From NCBI RefSeq assembly GCF_008728515.1, contig NC_044996.1:127463595-127527594 (forward strand): a stretch of 64,000 bases of DNA, in the 5' to 3' direction. Positions within the stretch are counted from its first letter, which is position 1; each line of letters opens with the position of its first letter. This stretch comes from Papio anubis. Its lineage: Eukaryota > Chordata > Mammalia > Primates > Cercopithecidae. The notes below the pieces were generated by a model. The model had not been told where the DNA came from and did not search any database. It saw nothing but the letters and a program-made list of their open reading frames with translations. This document shows positions 1 through 12,235 of this stretch, one piece after another. Made by a program: the position numbers and the translations under genes.

Positions 1-368
1 AAATTCTACCTTCTAGGTTTCTTCTGTCAACCGCCATTCTAATCTCAGCCCCAGGGGCAACAAATGTAAGCAATGACAGAATCTTTGATTCTAACATCAA
101 CTCTACCGGCCACCATGGTCATTTCTGCCACTCTCACAATGCTTCCAGGACTCTCTACCTAATTGCACACTCACATTTGGGGGTGCTCATGAACACAATT
201 CCTAGTGTCAGGCACCTAGGCACTTTTTAAACCTCTTTCTTAAACATGTAATTTAATTGGTACATTTTGGCCACACCAGTTCTACATTTTTGGCAGTCCT
301 CCACAAGTTTACATGCTCCCAGATAAGTGACTTCTGGCTAAGGGCAGGTCACTATATCCTTAGTTTCC
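1..368. other. Unassigned single-copy DNA
   Basis: I recognise no repeat, exon or RNA gene here. The composition is ordinary AT-rich non-coding DNA with stop codons frequent in all frames. Confidence 0.5.
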
Positions 369-370
369 CA

Positions 371-375
371 AAAAA

Positions 376-422
<47 letters not shown>

Positions 423-424
423 AA
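371..424. repeat. (AAAT)n tetranucleotide microsatellite
   Basis: About 12-13 nearly pure AAAT units lie next to no recognisable retroposon. Pure tetranucleotide arrays of this length are usually length-polymorphic in human populations. On the minus strand the array gives a YLFI-type low-complexity open frame, which is not a gene. Confidence 0.95.
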
Positions 425-2000
425 AGTCTCTCCACACATTCTTCTTTGATTTCGGAGGAGACTAGAAAGAAAATAATTACCTTAAATCTTATTTTACATG
501 TCACAATATGAAGATTTATCCCAGACACAAGCATGCATTCTTAATTATAATCACTGTATTGATCTGAGCAAGTATAAGATATATGGCCACAAGTTGCTGG
601 TGGTTTTGTATTACCAGTTTAGTGCAATTAACGTCTACCACTAAAGCACCATCTTACGTATAAAGCAAAATTAAAAGGAAGCTTGAAATGTTATATCCTA
701 TCCAGGAAATGTTACTATTGCATTTTCAAGATGAGGAGTTAAGGTTTTCATTTTTAATTACATTACTGAGTGATTCTTCTTAAGGGAACCTAATTGTGAA
801 GAATATAAATTACTTTGCAAGTTTATGGTGGGGGACTAGTAATCCTTTTGGGATGCAAACAAACAAGCAAATGAGAATTTAGGAACACTCAATGGTAAAA
901 TTTAACATTTCTGTCTGGTTGCAACTCTTTTGAAAAAATCCCTTATAGAAGAATATTGTCATTAATAATTTCATCATTCATGAAGCTTTGACTATAACGC
1001 TCAGCATTTTTGCTGCAATTGGTGCGGGGTATAAAGGAAGACAGCTTGTATGGTCTCAAAGCTTTAGCTCTTCCCTGTCTGGGCCTTCCTTCTTCTCCAG
1101 AATGTCTCTCTCCTCTTGTCTAACAGGTGCCCAATCTTCCAAGAGCACTCCTTGAAGCAATCCTGCCCTCTCCGAGGCAGTGCCCCAGGTTTGCAAATTC
1201 ACCTTTCCTCTGCTACTATTAGAATCACCTTTCTTTCCCTTCAAGCTACTCAGCTAGCCGTTAGGGTAAAGCAGCTGATTAAACAGTCACACTCGTGTTG
1301 ATGACTAAAAGCACTTAACGCTCCCTGGGCTGTCTGCATCTGAGACTGAGCCTTTAATGGTGAAATTTCAGGCATTGCGACAGGCTAGTGGGGCTATGCT
1401 TTTTGGTGTGTGTTGGGGCGGCATATGTTTTGATGTCACTCAAATCATACCACTTGTAGATGTTAGAAGCTGGTAGAAAAAGATTTCATAAAATTACATT
1501 TTGCCTAAGACCTTTCTTCTAGGGCTTTAAATGATAGGTCTTAGAGCTCTCCTACTCTTGAGAAAGTTTTGTTCAGGATCAACCCATCTGCCCCTTCTCT
1601 GAATAGTGTGACTGTCAACCACAGATGCTGCCTTGTAGAGGTGCAGAAATGTCCCTTGCGCAAATTCATTCCCAATAAATGTAATTCTAACTTTGGTAGA
1701 CATAGAGCAAACCCTTAACATTGGCCAAGGAGGGAGCCCCAGACCTTTCATTTTTCCCATAAAAGAGGGTAAAGTATAGCTTTCCAGGATGAACACATGT
1801 GAGGATAACAACAGACATTTACTATATTTCCAGCACTGTTTCATGTGCTTTCCATAATACACAAAATGAACTCACAAGACTAAAGAAGTGCAAAATAAAT
1901 TTGAATAATTTAACATCTGAATGATGGTTTTTGTAAGTTTGTAGCATTTCTACTTCTGAAGTTATTAAAGCTTAAAAAAAGCACTAACACTTTTGGGTCA
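425..2000. other. Mostly unassigned DNA, possible MIR head near 1810-1880
   Basis: No gene is seen. Around 1810-1880 the text resembles the outer end of a minus-strand MIR (a 'catttactat...ccagcactg' pattern). It could belong to the MIR that resumes at about 2004, split by about 120 bases of unassigned sequence. The pyrimidine-rich stretch at 1070-1220 is weakly L2/CR1-like, too weak to call. Confidence 0.35.
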
Positions 2001-2003
2001 TCC

Positions 2004-2205
2004 TGTATTTACTCATTTAACCTTCATGACAGCTCTCAAGTGTAGGTACCATTATTTATCCCATTTAACGGATGGGAAAACAAAGGTGCTGTGAGGGTAA
2101 GTAACCCACTCATTGTTATGTAGCAGCAAGAGACACATCTGGGATTATAAAGCCAGGAAGTGTAATTCCAGTGTTCATGCTCTTAGCCACTCTGCCACAC
2201 TGCCT
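2004..2205 (-). repeat. MIR SINE
   Basis: This is a tRNA-derived mammalian SINE in reverse orientation. Diagnostic pieces in order are an 'actcatttaaccttcat' block, a 'gtaggtaccattattta' block, the 'gggaaaacaaaggtgc' stretch, and the tRNA-derived end with 'catgctcttagccactctgcc' spelling at 2176-2196. It is heavily diverged, as expected for a family inactive for roughly 100 My. Confidence 0.8.
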
Positions 2206-5200
2206 CTTGGTATCATTAAGAGACAGCAGAGATGCTGCTGTACCTGAAGGCCAGCTAGACTCAGTTACTAGACAAATGCTTCACTCTCCACACCACCCTC
2301 AAATTCCTCAAATTGCCATGATTCAATTTCAGCCCTCACAGCATGGCTCCTTTCCACATTTTGTAGATTGTGAGGCCATGATTAGGATAAAAATGTGAAT
2401 AATAAATCTAGGGCTGCTAAGGGTACCCCATGTCTCCCACTTTAATATCCCTTGCACTTTTTCATAGCATAATCCCATCACACCTGTTGAATTAAATTAA
2501 ATGGAATTGCCAGGACCCTTTGGCATTCTATGGGCAATTTGGGCAGGCCCTCCTGTCTTGCCCTCCACATAATTTCAGACCTGTTGGATGGCCTTGGCAT
2601 GGCCCCATTTTCTCCCCTCCATTCTCCTTGCCCATCTCATGGAACCTTCCTTCATAAAGCCACCACCTGCCCCAGCCCAAAGAGCCTTAGTGAGGGCCTC
2701 CTACTGTCTACATAATAGCCCCCAAGCCTGCTGACTTCTTTAATGGCAAGGAAAGCACAGTGCTCCATTTTGGGAAGCCAGTCCTGTCTAGGCCAGAACT
2801 GGACCTGAAACTGTTCTGTATCTTCTGTCAGGCAGTCAATCAGCTTCCTCTGGCTCAATTCAGGGGCTTCATTTGCCCTTTTCAGACTACCTGTGTCTCC
2901 TTTCCCAGACTTGCTGGCCCCCATTTACCCTTGACTGGGGAGCTCTGGTCTCCTTACCCTGTTTTCTTGGCATTCCCAGCCCTCGTGACCCTGGTGAGTG
3001 AAAGGCATTAACACCTAAGAACCAGAGAGCTCTGTCTATCTTTCATGACCCACAAACAGAAGGCTTACTTGTTGACCTAACTTTATGGCACTGTCCCTGG
3101 CACCTGGAGCCCCCTGAGACTAACCTGGTCCCATTAGCCAAGGCTCTATCAACAGTACTTTATTTCTTGTAGGCATTTCTGAAAACTGAGAGGTTGCTTG
3201 GGGATTTCTGAGCCTTGAGTTGATTAGCAGTTAATGATGTGTGTTTTGATGAGAATATAAAAGATTTTGTTTATTCACTTGAGAGGAGGAAAATTAGGAG
3301 TAAAAAGGAGAGAAGGAAAAACACAAATTCTCAGTTTTTCAATGGGGTTTTAAGTGGTTTAGATCTGCTGAGTTCCCAGCCAATGCTGGGCAATTCTCTG
3401 GGTGCTGATTTTACATATCAGCTCTCAGAACAATTCATAGAGTGTTCAGCTCCACCTAGAGCTGTCAGGAGCCATACAGAAGGCCCAGAAGGGCTGCCGG
3501 ACAATCCATTTTACTATTCAGAGAATGTGTGAATACAGCCAGGAGATGCATTTATACTTCCACATGAAGGAGAGGGAGAGAGGAGCCCACAGCAGATTGA
3601 GGTAGCTTCCAACAATGCGTCCTCCAACTGGACCCATGGTTCTAGAAGCCATGTCTAGAAAGACAACCCCAACAGGGTCAGCATGTACACAAAGGATGTT
3701 TGTCAAACTTGCTCCCAGTCTACTGCTGTTGAAGTCGTGGGCAAAGTGGAAGGGGATCCAGAAGGCAGAATGTGGCAATCGAAAAGGAATAAGCTTTGGA
3801 GTTAAACCAACCTGTGCTGAAAACTGGTTTATTCCAGGTTTCTCTACCTATCTTGATCTCAGTTTTCATGTCTGAAATGAACTGGTAGTACTGAATTTAA
3901 CTTGTAGAGTTGCTGTGAAGATTCGGCATTTCCATATGTGAAATTAACTGGCACAGATCAGGTGCCAGTGATTGTGATTTACCCTCCCCTACCCCTTTCC
4001 CTTTTTCCTCTAGAAAGTCTGCACTCTCCATTCCCCAGCGTGCCTATGGTCTTCAACTGCTGACTTTCAAAACAAATGAACTGAGGTGGTCAGCACCTTC
4101 TGGGGATTCAAGTTCTTTCAAAAACAATTCACAAGGGAAATAGTAATTCATAATGCTTCCCTTCAGGCATATAAAGTACTGATGTTGGAGTCTGACAAAC
4201 GGTTTGGGATAATAAACTCACTTGGTTGGTGGCAGGCAGTCAAAGCCTTGCTTTCCAAATCGGCCCACAGAAACAACGTTCTTTGCCGTTAGTTAGTCCT
4301 ACTCAGGCCAGTCCAGCCAGTCACATCACAAGTGAGCACTGATAGTTACAAGTGGGGCTAGTTGAGAGGCTGGGTGAAGGCCTTTCCCTATCACTATTCC
4401 TAACTTGGGGCACATCTTAAAGGCCAGCAGCATTATGTTTATTTCACAAGAAGAGTCCGTATTTTAGGAGATGCCCTTGGGTGAGCATCCGCTCTAAAGT
4501 GTTTACTGCTGTTCACTGGAAGTCCTAAGTCTGAAGGTGAATGAGAGTATCTCAGCTATTCTAGAACAGTCTCCTGTCGCTGAACCACCTTTGCCTCTGG
4601 GGTTGGAGGAGTGAAATTTGTGACTTGGATCATCTAGGAAGCAGTTTTGGAAGGGGCAGCTCTGCATGTGAGGTTGCACAGTATATGGATACAGCCACCA
4701 CCCAAGAATAGTCCCCAAGATCAGAAACATATTTAATGACAGATCAAAAAAGGAAGACCTCGGTCTAAGTAGACGCCAGTCTAATTCTTCTTTATTTCTG
4801 CCTCTTGGAACACATCAAAATTGTGTTCTCTTCACTTGAAGAGAATTTTTCAATCAAAGGCAGGGGCTTATCAGAACTTCGTTTTCATTCTGGCAGTGAT
4901 TTAATTCTATAAGTTTATTTTAACAAAGGAATTTGTTTGCCAATTAAGAAATAGTTTGCAGGGACATCTCTGGGACTGAGAGGTTCCTTTAGTATGCCTG
5001 GAAAAAGCCAAGAGCCATTCAAGGCAGCTAGTTATTCCTTCCTCATGAGATAGGTGATAGTGAGTTCATCAATGACGTTGGTGAATTCTTTAAAAAAATG
5101 AAAAAAATATACTTGGAACTGCTCTAAGTCCTAGAAGGATAACAGAAAACACTATTCAGGTTTTCTCACGTGGGGGTGGCAGTGATAATGGAGCTGAGGG

Positions 5201-5655
5201 TGGTTGTCACCCACAGACCAAAGGACATAAGCCAATTGGGAAGTTATTTGGGGTGTGGATAAGGTCAAAGTCATATAGGAAAATTTAATGGGTTATTTTA
5301 TTTCTTGTTTGGGGAGAAATGAAGGAGTATGTTTTCTTCAGTAAAAGCTAAGCCTCACCATGTTTTCTAAAGATTTGAAGGCTTCTTCTTCAACCAATCC
5401 CAAGCCAGGAAATAGAACAACACAAATTCCTGGTGTCTTAAGGCCTGGTGCTTGCATTTGTTCAGTAAGAGAATTACCTCCTGTAAACAACTGTTTAAGT
5501 AATATTCCCACAGTGTGTTCGACCTTCCAGAGTCTTTTTTCTAAAGGCTCTTTGGACCACTACTGATGGGGTTCTTTAAAAGCTGCCTGCAAGGCACAGT
5601 CTACTGATGGGTGCAAAAGTTAATGGGTGAATATTTGAGGAGAAGCATGTTGTCA
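2206..5655. other. Long unassigned single-copy stretch
   Basis: About 3.4 kb has no repeat I can name with confidence and no convincing coding sequence. Open frames reach only about 97 codons, scattered on both strands with no family resemblance. It may hold conserved non-coding sequence or very old repeats, which need alignment to see. Confidence 0.45.
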
Positions 5656-5659
5656 CCCT

Positions 5660-6215
5660 CAAGGTATTTTTTAATTACAAAGAATAGTAACTTTACTGTG
5701 GAACAGCTCTGTGGGCACACCTGAACCAAGTTAACATCATTAATAAACAGGCATGTCAACCTCATGGATATTCTGATATGATGCCCTGAGAAGGGCACAA
5801 TATTGCCTCTATGGTATTCTCGCCAAAAATGCATAACCTCAATCTAATAGGAGAAAATATCAGACAAACCCAAATTGAGGAACATTCTGCAAGATAACTA
5901 ACCAGTGCTCTTCGAAAGTCTCAAGGTCAGAAAAGACAAGGGAAGATAGAAGAGCTGTCACAGATTGAAGGTGCCTAAGGAGGAGTAGATCTTGGAAATT
6001 AGGAGAAAAACTGTTGAAATCCAAATAAGTTCTGTAGTTCAGTTGGTAGTACTGAACTAATGTTAATTTTCTGGTTTTGATAATTATTTAATACTTATAT
6101 AAGATGTTAATGTTAGGCAAAGCTGGGTGAAAGGTATACACAAATTCTCTACAATTTTTACAACTTTTCTGTAAGTCTAAACTTATTCCAAAATACAAAG
6201 TTAAAAAAGAAGCTT
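5660..6215 (+). mobile_element. Old L1M-type LINE 3' end
   Basis: This matches the 3' UTR of an old L1 of the L1ME/L1MD group. Seen in order are a 'cagacaaacccaaattgagg' block (5860s), a 'caaggtcagaaaagacaagg' block (5920s), 'gatgttaatgttaggcaaagc' spelling (6100s) and a terminal 'tctaaacttattccaaaata' block before an A-rich end. A second copy of the same family lies at 12.24-12.60 kb. It is 5' truncated and has no coding remnant. The exact subfamily is uncertain. Confidence 0.7.
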
Positions 6216-6219
6216 CCTG

Positions 6220-6845
6220 AAAACAAAACAAAACAAAATAACCACTAGCTAGCATAATATTGCCCTACCAAGTGCCTCAGTGGCTCGGTGAACGAGATGA
6301 AGGTACATAATTATCTTCTTCCGCATTCTGTGTTTAATTCCTACAAGTTGTAACTTGTGCAGCTCATCTCAGTCCTGTGGGAAGCCTAAGAAAATGATAT
6401 TTCATGTTTCGAGACTAAAAGGGTAAAATTGAGAAGAGCCTCTCCAACTTGGTTTCACAAGCTTTATTACTTGTGAGCAATGTGTCTGTGAACAGGGACA
6501 TACCAATGATGTAAAAAGATACATTTTTTAAAGGCTGAAACATGGAAGAGAGAATTTAAGGCAGGAGGATTGCCAATTATTTGATTTTTTTGGTCCTTAA
6601 AAGCTGTGTACTTCTTTTGAGTCAGAATCCAATTGTTTCAAGTCTTCATTAATCAGTGACACCATTCATCAAATGGACACATTGGCATAATGAGCTCTCA
6701 TAAATACAGTGTTTGTGATCTTTCTTGGAATATTAGAGTGAGGAATGGGGGGGTGGAAGGACTAAAATCACGTGGTACCCCATCTACTTAGTCTAAATCA
6801 TACTTACATATGCCACACTGAATTAACATCCTGTCATCTTTTCTG
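6220..6845. other. Unassigned DNA
   Basis: No repeat or gene is recognised. The stretch is AT-rich with frequent stops. Confidence 0.4.
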
Positions 6846-6848
6846 TTT

Positions 6849-6931
6849 CATCTCTCTCTCTCTGTCTTTCTCTCTGTCTCTCTCTCTCAACTGTATTTCT
6901 TTGTCTCACTTTGTCTCTCTTTCTCTCTCTT
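6849..6931. repeat. CT-rich low-complexity tract
   Basis: Imperfect (TC)n is interspersed with TG and TTT. The polypyrimidine bias on this strand is interrupted around 6890-6905. There is no adjoining retroposon tail. Confidence 0.85.
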
Positions 6932-6934
6932 GCA

Positions 6935-7390
6935 TATAATAGAATAAACCAAGGGCACCCCCCACAATCCCTTAATTGAGGCAGTTCAGGTCAAATCATG
7001 ATTGTTAACGAAAAGAAACCAAATCATTTGTCACAGAGCTTAATTTTGCTTGAGCTGCCTGATTTCCTGCTGTTATTTGTACTTAGAGTAGATGATAAAA
7101 GCAGTTGCTACAACCTCTTCACAGGAAAACAAATCCAGCTGCAATCCGAGTCAAAGCACCTGGGGCTGGTGGATCAGCTGGGATGGAACAGCTATTTTTC
7201 CAAGCCTTGGTTTGCCCTTCAGGTTGATTGAAATGAACGGAGCTGTTTTTGAATGAAAGTTAACTCCCACATTTCCTAAGTACCTTTGCTCTCAAATGAG
7301 TAAGTGTTTGGAGTTACTCCTGAGAAAATGTGGAGGCGCCACAGCCCTTTCCTCCTTATATTACCTCAGAACTCACAGACTTACCTCAGG
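6935..7390. other. Unassigned DNA
   Basis: Single-copy-looking sequence with no recognised repeat. The two short open frames here resemble no known protein. Confidence 0.4.
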
Positions 7391-7393
7391 TTT

Positions 7394-7508
7394 CTAGATG
7401 GATGCAAAAGTAACTGCGTTTTTTTGTTTTTGTTTTTTTTTTGGGGTTTTTTTTTTTTTGCCATTACTTTTAATGGAAGAAACCACAATTACTTTTGCAC
7501 CAACCTAA
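7394..7508 (+). mobile_element. MADE1 mariner MITE with T-rich expansion
   Basis: The termini are inverted repeats. 'gatgcaaaagtaactgcg' at about 7400 pairs with 'cacaattacttttgcacc' near 7485-7502, and the element closes with 'caacctaa'. The inner 'gccattacttttaatgg' palindrome is intact. MADE1 is normally about 80 bp. Here a roughly 35-base T-rich insertion sits in the left half, lengthening the hairpin. MADE1 copies are the source of the miR-548 microRNA family, but nothing here shows that this copy is processed. Confidence 0.88.
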
Positions 7509-7511
7509 TAA

Positions 7512-8158
7512 AACTGCAATTCATGGGCTTGGACCCCCACCCCCACCACCAAGTATGAAGATGGAAATTGACTGTGTACACATTGGAAGGTGGAGAGTCA
7601 TCACCGAGAAGTGAGGAGAGCAGAATCTTCTTGTGGGGAAAGGACATGACATTTTATCGTGCATTTGTGGAAATGACAATTCGTTGGAATCCCATAATTT
7701 CAACGCTGTCTCCTCCAAATTTCGCCTTGCTAATGGTCTGTTGATTACAGAGGTGGGGCCAGTTTTGAGAGCTGTCTTACAGATGGAGAAGCAGGTATGT
7801 TAGGCAGGTCTTTGGTCATATGGAGGTTCAGAAATAACTTGATAGCTGCTGGTTGTGATCAGTCTTCTGGCATGATCTCCCATCCCTAAAACCACCACAC
7901 AGGACTTTCCTGGGGCTTCTCGAATGCCTGCCAATGAGATAGTGGTCTTCTTTTCCTGGAATCCAGCCTTGGCCATAGCTCAATCCAGGCGGTGGTGCGT
8001 GAGTAGGGTGTGTGTGTCCTGTGTTTATGGGCAGGATATTATTCTGCATGACGGAGGACATATAGCCTAAGAGGAGAGATTTTGGGATACCAGATATTGC
8101 TCTGAGATGACTCAATTTTACTTTCTGAAATCATTGCCTTTGAGGACTTCTGCTCTAG
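7512..8158. other. Unassigned DNA
   Basis: No repeat or gene is recognised. A short C-rich run (7531-7550) could form an i-motif or a minus-strand G-quadruplex. Confidence 0.4.
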
Positions 8159-8160
8159 GA

Positions 8161-8343
8161 CAGAGGTTTCCAAATCTGGCTGAACATCTGAGTCAGATGG
8201 AAAAGCTTTTAAAATGCAGATTTTAGGGCTCTAACCTAATCTTACGGAATCAGAACTTCTAGAGGAAGGGCCAAGGAAAAAGTCTTTCCCAAAAACCCAG
8301 CAGATGGCTCAGACAAAAATCCAGGTTTGGGAACCACACATTG
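8161..8343 (+). mobile_element. MER5-like hAT-Charlie DNA transposon
   Basis: The sequence opens 'cagaggtttccaaatctggc' and closes with 'gggaaccacacattg', matching MER5-type termini ('cagtggttctcaaac ... gaaccactg'). Internal blocks 'aaaatgcagattttaggg' and 'ggaatcagaacttctagagg' also correspond. It is near full length (about 185 bp) and non-autonomous, with no coding capacity. Confidence 0.78.
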
Positions 8344-8395
8344 ACCACTATTACCCGATCATTATTTCCTCACTTTATGGGATACAGAGTAATAA

Positions 8396-8640
8396 GAAAA
8401 ATGTTTATTATTGACTATGTGCACAGTGCTAAGAGCTTTACTTACATAATCGTATTTAACCCTCACAATAGCCCTATGGAAAAGGTACAGTTATCCCCAC
8501 TTTAAAGATGAGAAAATGGAAGCTTAGAGAGATAATGTAACTTGCCTAAGATATTTACATCTAGTAAGGGGGGGAATCAGGATTCATCCACAAATGGTCT
8601 GATTTCTGAGTCTAGGTTCTTATTTACTGGGCCATAATGC
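8396..8640 (-). repeat. MIR SINE
   Basis: Reverse-orientation MIR, nearly full length. Seen are 'ttattgactatgtgcacagt' (8410s), 'taaccctcacaatagcccta' (8456s), 'gatgagaaaatggaagctta' and 'gtaacttgcctaagat', then a degraded tRNA-derived end. Confidence 0.87.
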
Positions 8641-8855
8641 TTCGGGACGCTGGGTATTCTCTTAGATGATTTTGACCTCAGGGCATGAAGAGTGGAGGAG
8701 GGAAGTAACTGTATCAAAAAAGAATGAGGCACAGTGTGTCGGGGTGTGCCTGTGCATGCTTGCACACATAAGTGTTAGCAATGTGGGGAGCAGATGGAGA
8801 AATGAAGAAACTGGTAGATGAGTCAGCCTGAGGGAAGAACAGTACAATGGGATAG

Positions 8856-9000
8856 TGAAACAAGAATGAATTTAGAAGCCAAAGACTTGTGTGAACCCTA
8901 GCTCTGCCATTTGGTAGCTGTGTGACTTTAGGCAGGGCATTTAACATCTCTGGGCCTTGGTTTCCCTGTCTCGATAAACAAAACCATGATACATATATTG
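8856..9000 (+). repeat. MIR SINE, partial
   Basis: Forward MIR with the tRNA-derived box region ('ccctagctctgccatttggt') followed by 'gctgtgtgactttaggcagg' and 'tgggccttggtttccctgtc'. The 3' third is missing. Confidence 0.88.
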
Positions 9001-9004
9001 AAGG

Positions 9005-9885
9005 TTTGTAGATTATAGAGAAGGTTTATAAACCACGCTATATGGAGAAGATCCTCAGTTATGGCAACAACTCTCAATGGCTGATGTTCTGAGCCCAAAT
9101 TGAAGGTTGTGATAAAAAATAACGGAACTGAAGAAATAATTCAAAGTGGCTAGGAAAAGCTCAGCACAAAACTCCCTTTAGAAAACTGCCTGGGAGCCAT
9201 TCCATCTTTAGATACAGAAGAAAAGTGATTCAAAACACAGTTGTTCTCTGGCCCATATGAAAAATTGTAGGAAAACTGGCTGGGGTGGTGTGGGGGAGTG
9301 GTTGATAAAGATCTGAAGAGTGGCTATAGATGTTTTCAAGTTCCAAGACAGTCATTAAGAATCAGTTGATTTTCTCCCCTCTTAGCATCTTGTTCTCAAA
9401 GGTGGCCTTGTGTTTTCGATAAGACAATGCTGGATCTAACCTGGGAATACCAGGGAAGAGAATACAGGGTCCCTGCAGTTTTGCTAATGGGTTTGGACCT
9501 GAATTTCCAAATGATGGCAGAAGATGGGAAGACATTTAGAAGTTGTTCTACAAACGTAAAAAGAAAAGCACTACAGCCAAAGGATGACTAAGAGGGAACA
9601 ATAGTCCTCCGTCATTGGAAGAATATAATGGTCCCAGGGAGAGTAATTAGATAACCTAAACAGAATTCTTGGGAAAGAAAACTCAGACTTTCAGGAACAT
9701 TTTCTACATGTCAGGACTTGTGAAATAGTGTTTCAAGAGAAGAGACAGAAACTGTCTTCACTGAATCATGGAAAGTCAAGTGAAAATTTAACATGATAAA
9801 ACACTCCAGCTGGGCGTTTCCAATCTAGTTCTTGAAGACACATTCACAAGACTTAGAGTTAAGACAGATTTTGAGCTACGGCCAT
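9005..9885. other. Unassigned DNA
   Basis: No recognised repeat, RNA or coding region. Confidence 0.4.
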
Positions 9886-9889
9886 AAGA

Positions 9890-10240
9890 ATGAATAAACT
9901 ATTACTGCATGGGAAACATGGATAAATCTCACAAGCATAATGTTAAGTTAAAAAGCTGGACACAATGATGCATATTATATGATTGCATTAATAGAAAGAT
10001 CCAAAGGCGGTAAAATTAATGTATGTGTTAAAAGTCAGGCATTATAATTACCTTTGGGGTGTAGTAGTTGAGAGTAAACACAAGGAAGATTTTAGGGGTG
10101 CTTGTCATGTTCTGCTTTTTCATCTGAGTGCTAGTTATGTGGGTGTGTTCAGTTTGTAAATGTCCATTGAATTGTACATTCATGACTTATGCATTTTTCT
10201 GTACATCTGTTATACTTCAATAAAGAGTTAGAAAAACAAA
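9890..10240 (+). mobile_element. L1ME-type LINE 3' end
   Basis: The 3' UTR of an old L1: 'gataaatctcacaagcataa' at about 9922, then 'gattgcattaatagaaagat', 'attacctttggggtgtagta', 'gggtgtgttcagtttgtaaa' and a terminal 'tgttatacttcaataaagag' carrying an AATAAA signal. It is strongly 5' truncated with no ORF2 sequence. A short piece of the same tail recurs at 56.43-56.50 kb. Confidence 0.85.
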
Positions 10241-11255
10241 AGTTTCAATCTGTGGGCAGAGAGCCATTTATTTCAAGAGAAACCAACTCCAAATATCAAA
10301 CCAGAGAGTTTCCTTCTAATTGCTTCACCCACCCATGAGAATTTTATCTTTTCTTGAACTGCAAATTCTTCAACTTCAATATGTCAGGCTGGATCTTCTG
10401 AGAAGCATGTACTAGGATAGGATTAGATGTACAAGAGATTCATCAGAAGAAATTCCTTTGAAGGATAAAGGGAGATGGGACAGTGGGAAGATACTTTAGG
10501 CCAAAATGCCAGTCTGACACCCTTCAAAGGAGAGAGGGAAGGATGGAGGACTGGGTAGGAAGACCTTGAGACCATAGCACAGTCCTGAGAAAATCTCAGG
10601 CAGGTTGGTGGGAAGTTCTTGAGCAAGTATTGCCCAGTAGAAGAATCCTGCACTTGGCCAAAATAGTGCTATTCCAGTGTCCCTGCCATGCTCTGTCTCA
10701 GCTGTGAGCAGCCCAGGAGAAGTGTGGCCTTGGTTTAAATGCTGTGGCCAATTCAAAGGTGCAGCAATTCAAGGCTGTCAGTCAAACACATTTCTAGCAG
10801 GAGGTCTTCTTGAAAAGAGATCTGGTCAGTGGACATCTATGCCCACCACACCTAGGTATGCAGTGATGCTCATGAGATGGGAGGTGGTTACAGCTTGCTC
10901 CATGTAGAAATGTTACCTAGCATGTTAAAGGTATCAAGATTAAAGCATTCCAGCTTATTTCCTTGCTGTTTAACAATGAGAAAAGAGGGAGAAACAAAAT
11001 GCAGCAAATATCACATAAGCATGGTTGTTTCTAAACGGAGTGTTTTCCAAAGCCTGCTGGGAATTTAAGAGAACCTCTTAAAAGAAAAGCAAAGGATGTT
11101 TGTGTTGCATTAAAACCCACTTTCTAGAGAATATTACTTGAGCTACTTAAATAAAAATGGCTCGATACATTCTACTAGGGTCATAGCAGAAAATAATGTG
11201 AATGTTGTGATCCTGGAGTTTTGACTCTTCTTTCATTCTCAGAAATGATTATTTT
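10241..11255. other. Unassigned DNA
   Basis: No repeat recognised. The overlapping open frames on both strands around 10.4-11.1 kb (61-86 codons) have no family features and overlap antisense to one another, so I treat them as chance. Confidence 0.45.
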
Positions 11256-11783
11256 AATTAGTGACACCTTTTAAAATTTCTAACTTTTATTTTAAGTTCA
11301 GGGGTACATGTGCAGGATTTCCAGGTTTGTTACATAGGCGAACATGTGCCTTGGTGGTTTGCTGCACAGATCAACCCATCACCTAGGTATTAAGCCCAGC
11401 ATCCATTAGCTATTCTTCCTGATGTTCTCCCTCCCCCTACTCCCTCACTGTCCAGCAGGCCCCAATGTGTGTTGTTCCTCCCCATGTGTGCATGTGTTCT
11501 CATCATTCAGCTTCCACTTATAAGTGAAAACATGCAGTATTTGGTTTTCTGTTCCTGTGTTAGTTTGCTAAGGTTAATTGGCCTCCAACTCTATCCATGT
11601 CCCTGCAAAGAACATGATCTTGTTTCTTTTTATGGCTACATACTAATCTGTAGTATACATGTACCACATTTTCTTTATCCAGTCTACCATTTATGGGCAT
11701 TTAGGTTGATTCCATGTCATTGCTGCAATGAACATACACGTGCATATGTTTTCATAATAGAATGACTTATTGAATTAGTGACA
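11256..11783 (-). mobile_element. L1P LINE 3' end, 5' truncated, with TSD
   Basis: The reverse complement of an L1 3' UTR plus the last part of ORF2. It runs from 'ttttattttaagttcagggg' (11285) through 'ctccctccccctactccctc' (antisense of the 3' UTR polypurine tract) to the ORF2 C-terminal region ending near 11770. The direct repeat AATTAGTGACA occurs exactly at 11256-11266 and 11773-11783, so a clean single retrotransposition is likely. The divergence suggests L1PA8-16 or L1PB age. Confidence 0.88.
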
Positions 11784-11789
11784 TTTTCC

Positions 11790-12235
11790 CCATGACGTTT
11801 AAGTTGATTTTTCCATCCATCCAATCATCTATGCCTAGAACTAAGAGGCAGTAACTAGCCTACTGAGGGGCTTGAAAATATTGGCAAAATTGCTGATTTC
11901 AACATGACACCTCTAGCTATTAGAGTACCCACCATTCCTCCTGCATGGTACTACCACGAATCCCCACAGTTTAAGCAAAACCAGATTTCTTAACAATGGG
12001 GATTATCAATTTATGTAACATATATAGTCCTCCAGAACAAGGTGTACTCCTGATTCAGACAAGATGATATGGGCCCATTTCTCCCTGCTCTTCCCTGGTA
12101 GGTACAACTATAAACCCTGTAACAGAAGGCAACCAAAGAACCCTGAAAGGTGGTAAGAGGAATAGAAGAAGACTATTCCTCTATATTCTTACTCTCTAAC
12201 CCATGAAATCTTGTCTGACTACAAGAATAACATCA
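11790..12235. other. Unassigned DNA, possibly upstream part of the next L1M
   Basis: No confident assignment. The last part (12100-12235) precedes an L1M 3' end with no visible break and may belong to it. Confidence 0.35.

Noticed and set aside
371..424. CRISPR-like regular repeat
   Set aside because: A 4-bp tandem repeat without spacers, in primate DNA.
8856..9000. tRNA gene suggested by box-like sequence in MIR heads
   Set aside because: MIR is tRNA-derived. The copies lack an intact cloverleaf and continue into MIR core sequence.
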